DNA from: an uncultured Faecalicatena sp.
GTDB taxonomy: Bacteria; Bacillota; Clostridia; Lachnospirales; Lachnospiraceae
Length of the DNA: 64,000 nt
Assembly: GCA_902489075.1 (NCBI GenBank)
Contig: CABTYO010000005.1
Location: 70,756-134,755, forward strand
Reading direction: 5' to 3'
The position numbers and the translations under genes are program-made. Shown in pieces: positions 61,108 through 64,000 of this stretch. Under the pieces are notes generated by a model. It searched no databases and was not told the DNA's origin. It was given only the letters and a program-made list of their open reading frames with translations. Each line of letters begins with the position of its first letter. Within the stretch, counting starts at the first letter, position 1.

Positions 61108-62586
61108 GTGAGTAGTGACAAGAAACAGGTGCTTGCATTTGACTTCGGAGCTTCCAGTGGACGTGCAATTCTGGGAACTTTAGAAGACGGGAAGATACAT
61201 ATGGAAGAGGTTTACCGCTTCTCCAACGACCCGGTGATCATCGGCAAGACAATGTATTGGGATACACTGAGACAGTTTTTCGAGATTAAGCAGGGTATTA
61301 TCAAAGCGAAGCAGAAAGGCGGCTTTGACAGTATCGGAATCGACACCTGGGGAGTTGATTTCGGACTTTTGGATGAACACGGAGTACTGCTTGAGAGTGC
61401 TGTACATTACAGAGATGACAGAACACTGGGGATGCAGGAAGAGGTGTTTCAGGCAATCCCGAAGGATGAGCTGTATGATCTGACGGGGAACCAGTTTGAG
61501 AACTTTAACACAGTATTCCAGCTTTATTCACTGGTACAGAAAAGACCATGGCTTCTGGAACGGGCAGACAAGCTTCTGCTGACGCCGGATCTGTTCAACT
61601 ATTTCCTGACCGGAGAGAAGAAAGCAGAGTATACAATGTCTACGACGACTCAGCTGATGGATGCAAGGAATAAAGTATGGTCCGACAAGATCATGGATGC
61701 ACTTCGGATTCCAAAGGACATTTTCCCGGAGATCGTACCAAGCGGCACTGTTGTAGGAACCTTAAGTGATGAGATCTGTGAGGAGCTTGGAATCAAGCCT
61801 GCGAAGGTAATCGCAGTTGCAAGCCACGATACACAGAGCGCTGTAGTTGCAGTTCCTACCCAGGAAGAGGATTTCATGTTTATCAGCTGTGGAACATGGA
61901 GCCTGTTCGGAACAGAGCTGAAAGCTCCGATCATCGGAGAAAAGTCATTAGAGTGTAATGTAAGTAACGAAGGTGGTTATGGAGACACGACCACACTCTT
62001 GAAGAATATCATCGGCCTGTGGCTTGCACAGGAGAGCAGAAGACAGTGGATCCGCGAGGGACAGGAGTACTCCTTCGGAGAGCTGGAGCAGATGGCAATG
62101 AAAGCAGAGCCTTTCCAGAGCTTTATTGATCCGGATGCACCGGAGTTCGTACCAGCAGGCAATATACCGGAGCGTATCAGAGAGTTCTGCCGCAGGACAG
62201 GACAGAAGGTGCCGGAGACGATCGGAGAGATCATGTGCTGTATCAACCAGAGCCTTGCGCTTAAGTACAGATACGCACTGGAGCAGATCGAATCCTGTAC
62301 AGGCAAGCATTATCCGACCATCCATATGATCGGCGGAGGTATCCAGAGCAAGCTTCTCTGCCAGATGACAGCAGGCGCCAACGGACGCAAGGTCATTGCA
62401 GGACCTGTAGAAGCAACCGCACTTGGCAACATCGCGGTACAGTTCATGTCACTTGGTGAGATCAAAGACATGAATGAAGCAAGAAAGATCATTGCAGATT
62501 CAGAAAAAACATATGAGTACATTCCGCAGGATCAGGAGAAATGGAATGCCGCATATGAGAAATTTAAAACCATTATTCAAAAATAA
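61108..62586 (+). CDS. fucK: L-fuculokinase (rhamnulokinase-family FGGY kinase)
   Basis: The 492-residue protein starts at GTG (61108), seven bases after AAAGGAGG. Motifs: VLAFDFGASSGRAILGTL, IGIDTWGVDFGLLD, ASHDTQSAVVAVP, FISCGTWSLFGTE, MIGGGIQSKLLCQ. It belongs to the RhaB-like branch, but fucI lies 14 bp downstream, so L-fuculose is the likely substrate. Alternatively it may accept both rhamnulose and fuculose. Confidence 0.85.
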   Translation: MSSDKKQVLAFDFGASSGRAILGTLEDGKIHMEEVYRFSNDPVIIGKTMYWDTLRQFFEIKQGIIKAKQKGGFDSIGIDTWGVDFGLLDEHGVLLESAVHYRDDRTLGMQEEVFQAIPKDELYDLTGNQFENFNTVFQLYSLVQKRPWLLERADKLLLTPDLFNYFLTGEKKAEYTMSTTTQLMDARNKVWSDKIMDALRIPKDIFPEIVPSGTVVGTLSDEICEELGIKPAKVIAVASHDTQSAVVAVPTQEEDFMFISCGTWSLFGTELKAPIIGEKSLECNVSNEGGYGDTTTLLKNIIGLWLAQESRRQWIREGQEYSFGELEQMAMKAEPFQSFIDPDAPEFVPAGNIPERIREFCRRTGQKVPETIGEIMCCINQSLALKYRYALEQIESCTGKHYPTIHMIGGGIQSKLLCQMTAGANGRKVIAGPVEATALGNIAVQFMSLGEIKDMNEARKIIADSEKTYEYIPQDQEKWNAAYEKFKTIIQK

Positions 62587-62600
62587 GGAGGAAACAAATC

Positions 62601-64000
62601 ATGGCAAAATCAAGACTTATCGGGGACTATCCAGTAATCGGAATCAGACCTACTATTGATGGACGCAGAGGCGTACTCAAGGTACGTGAATCTCTGGAAG
62701 AGCAGACAATGAACATGGCAAAATCTGCAGCTAAGCTGTTTGAGGAGAACTTAAAGTATACAAACGGTGAGCCGGTTAAGGTTGTAATCGCTGATACAAC
62801 AATCGGACGTGTTGCAGAAGCTGCTGCATGTGCAGATAAATTCAAAAAAGCAGGCGTTGACATTACTCTGACAGTTACACCATGCTGGTGCTACGGTGCA
62901 GAGACAATGGATATGGACCCACAGACAATCAAGGCTGTATGGGGATTCAACGGAACTGAGAGACCAGGAGCTGTTTACCTTGCATCTGTTCTTGCTACAC
63001 ATGCACAGAAAGGACTTCCGGCATTCGGTATCTACGGACATGACGTTCAGGAAGCAGATGACACATCCATTCCTTGCGATGTAAAAGAAAAGTTATTAAG
63101 ATTCGGACGTGCCGCAGTTGCAGCAGCAACCATGAGAGGCAAATCCTACTTACAGATCGGTTCTATCTGTATGGGAATCGGCGGATCTATCATTGATCCT
63201 GCATTTATCGAGGAATACCTTGGCATGCGTGTAGAGTCTGTTGACGAGGTTGAGATCATCCGTCGTATGACAGAAGGCATCTACGATGAGGAAGAATACA
63301 AGAAAGCTCTTGCATGGACAAAAGAGAAATGCAAGGAGGGATTTGATAAGAACCCGGAAGAACTGCAGAAAACACGTGATCAGAAAGATTCCGACTGGGA
63401 ATTTGTTGTTAAGATGATGTGCATCATCAAAGACCTGATGAACGGCAATCCGAACCTCCCAGAGGGAGCAGAGGAAGAAAAAGTTGGACACAACGCTCTG
63501 GCAGCTGGATTCCAGGGACAGAGACAGTGGACAGACTTCTATCCGAACTGTGACTTCCCAGAGGCTATGCTGAACTCTTCATTCGACTGGAACGGAGCAA
63601 GAGAGCCATACGTTCTGGCAACAGAGAATGACGTTCTTAACGGACTTGGAATGATGTTCTGTAAACTGCTTACAAACTCAGCACAGATCTTCGCTGATGT
63701 TCGTACATACTGGAGCCCTGAGGCTGTTAAGAGAGCAGCAGGCGGATATGAATTAGAGGGACATGCAAAAGATGCAGGCGGATTCATCCACCTGATCAAC
63801 TCCGGAGCAGCTTGTCTGGATGCCTGTGGACAGGCAAAGGATGCTGATGGAAATGCATGCATGAAGCCTTGGTATGATGTAACAGAAGAAGACCAGGATG
63901 CAATCATGAATGCAACAACATGGAACTATGCTGACCTTGGATACTTCAGAGGCGGCGGCTTCTCTTCAAGATTCGTAACAAAAGCAGAGATGCCTGTAAC
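62601..64000 (+). CDS. fucI: L-fucose isomerase, 3'-truncated by window edge
   Basis: The frame is open to the window end, giving about 466 of the roughly 590-600 residues usual for FucI. The N-terminus reads RLIGDYPVIGIRPTIDGRRGVLKVRESLEEQTM, with CWCYGAETMDMD, WGFNGTERPGAVYLASVLA and FGIYGHDVQ. The enzyme converts L-fucose to L-fuculose, supplying fucK. The ATG follows AAGGAGG. Codon choice is biased toward highly expressed genes. Confidence 0.93.
   Translation, partial: MAKSRLIGDYPVIGIRPTIDGRRGVLKVRESLEEQTMNMAKSAAKLFEENLKYTNGEPVKVVIADTTIGRVAEAAACADKFKKAGVDITLTVTPCWCYGAETMDMDPQTIKAVWGFNGTERPGAVYLASVLATHAQKGLPAFGIYGHDVQEADDTSIPCDVKEKLLRFGRAAVAAATMRGKSYLQIGSICMGIGGSIIDPAFIEEYLGMRVESVDEVEIIRRMTEGIYDEEEYKKALAWTKEKCKEGFDKNPEELQKTRDQKDSDWEFVVKMMCIIKDLMNGNPNLPEGAEEEKVGHNALAAGFQGQRQWTDFYPNCDFPEAMLNSSFDWNGAREPYVLATENDVLNGLGMMFCKLLTNSAQIFADVRTYWSPEAVKRAAGGYELEGHAKDAGGFIHLINSGAACLDACGQAKDADGNACMKPWYDVTEEDQDAIMNATTWNYADLGYFRGGGFSSRFVTKAEMPV

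Overview
The window looks like chromosome of a gut Lachnospiraceae bacterium (Firmicutes, Clostridia). Support comes from strong AGGAGG ribosome sites, moderate GC, a YesM/YesN sensor pair, an HflX/Rrf2/MnmM housekeeping edge, and a glycyl-radical 1,2-propanediol microcompartment with L-rhamnose and L-fucose genes. The genus cannot be fixed by eye.

Layout. 1-12.4 kb is mostly housekeeping: the end of a tRNA methyltransferase, an Rrf2 regulator, hflX, a detached PduB-like shell gene beside a YmfI-like reductase, an RND pump with a coiled-coil insert, a small SpoT-like hydrolase, asparaginase, an orphan ParA ATPase, an AraC regulator and a PHP-domain protein. 13.9-16.6 kb holds rhaB and rhaA. 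16.7-18.6 kb holds Uma2, a small XRE-type regulator and a PHP phosphatase.

18.9-34.2 kb is the metabolosome locus, in two transcription units with near-consensus promoters. The first encodes the glycyl-radical diol dehydratase, its activase, a PduU/EutS shell protein and an EutP/PduV GTPase. The second encodes an encapsulated class II aldolase, a GlcG/PduO-like protein, PduP, a Zn alcohol dehydrogenase, four BMC-H genes, PduL, a pentamer protein, PduS, PduT, a DeoR regulator, PduQ and RhaM. Inferred flow: rhamnose (rhaM, rhaA, rhaB) and fucose (fucI, fucK, at the right end) become ketose 1-phosphates. The shared aldolase yields DHAP and L-lactaldehyde. Lactaldehyde is reduced to 1,2-propanediol, which is dehydrated to propionaldehyde and disproportionated to propanol and propionyl phosphate. 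No propionate kinase is visible.

34.4-41.05 kb is a LacI-linked catabolic operon with class II aldolase, FGGY kinase, GatD-like dehydrogenase, PfkB-family kinase and aldo/keto reductase, which looks like a galactitol/tagatose-type route. A 352-bp inverted-repeat element and a 28-bp tandem repeat follow it, then a truncated-looking regulator.

42.7-47.4 kb has an RpiR regulator, an intracellular GH95 fucosidase and a PTS EIIBC. 47.6-57.4 kb has a YesN/YesM pair, a membrane-tethered binding protein and a ribose-type ABC importer (two permeases, one ATPase, one lipoprotein). 57.5-64 kb has a hypothetical gene, a GGDEF sensor, an AraC regulator and fucK-fucI, with fucI cut by the window end.

Most interesting signals: an internal encapsulation-peptide-like insertion in the diol dehydratase; a shell gene with a lysine-rich tail and a second strong internal start; the 352-bp element near 41.2 kb; three copies of an intergenic palindrome; and a shared operator-like word at both metabolosome promoters. 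No tRNA, rRNA, CRISPR array or transposase gene was seen.
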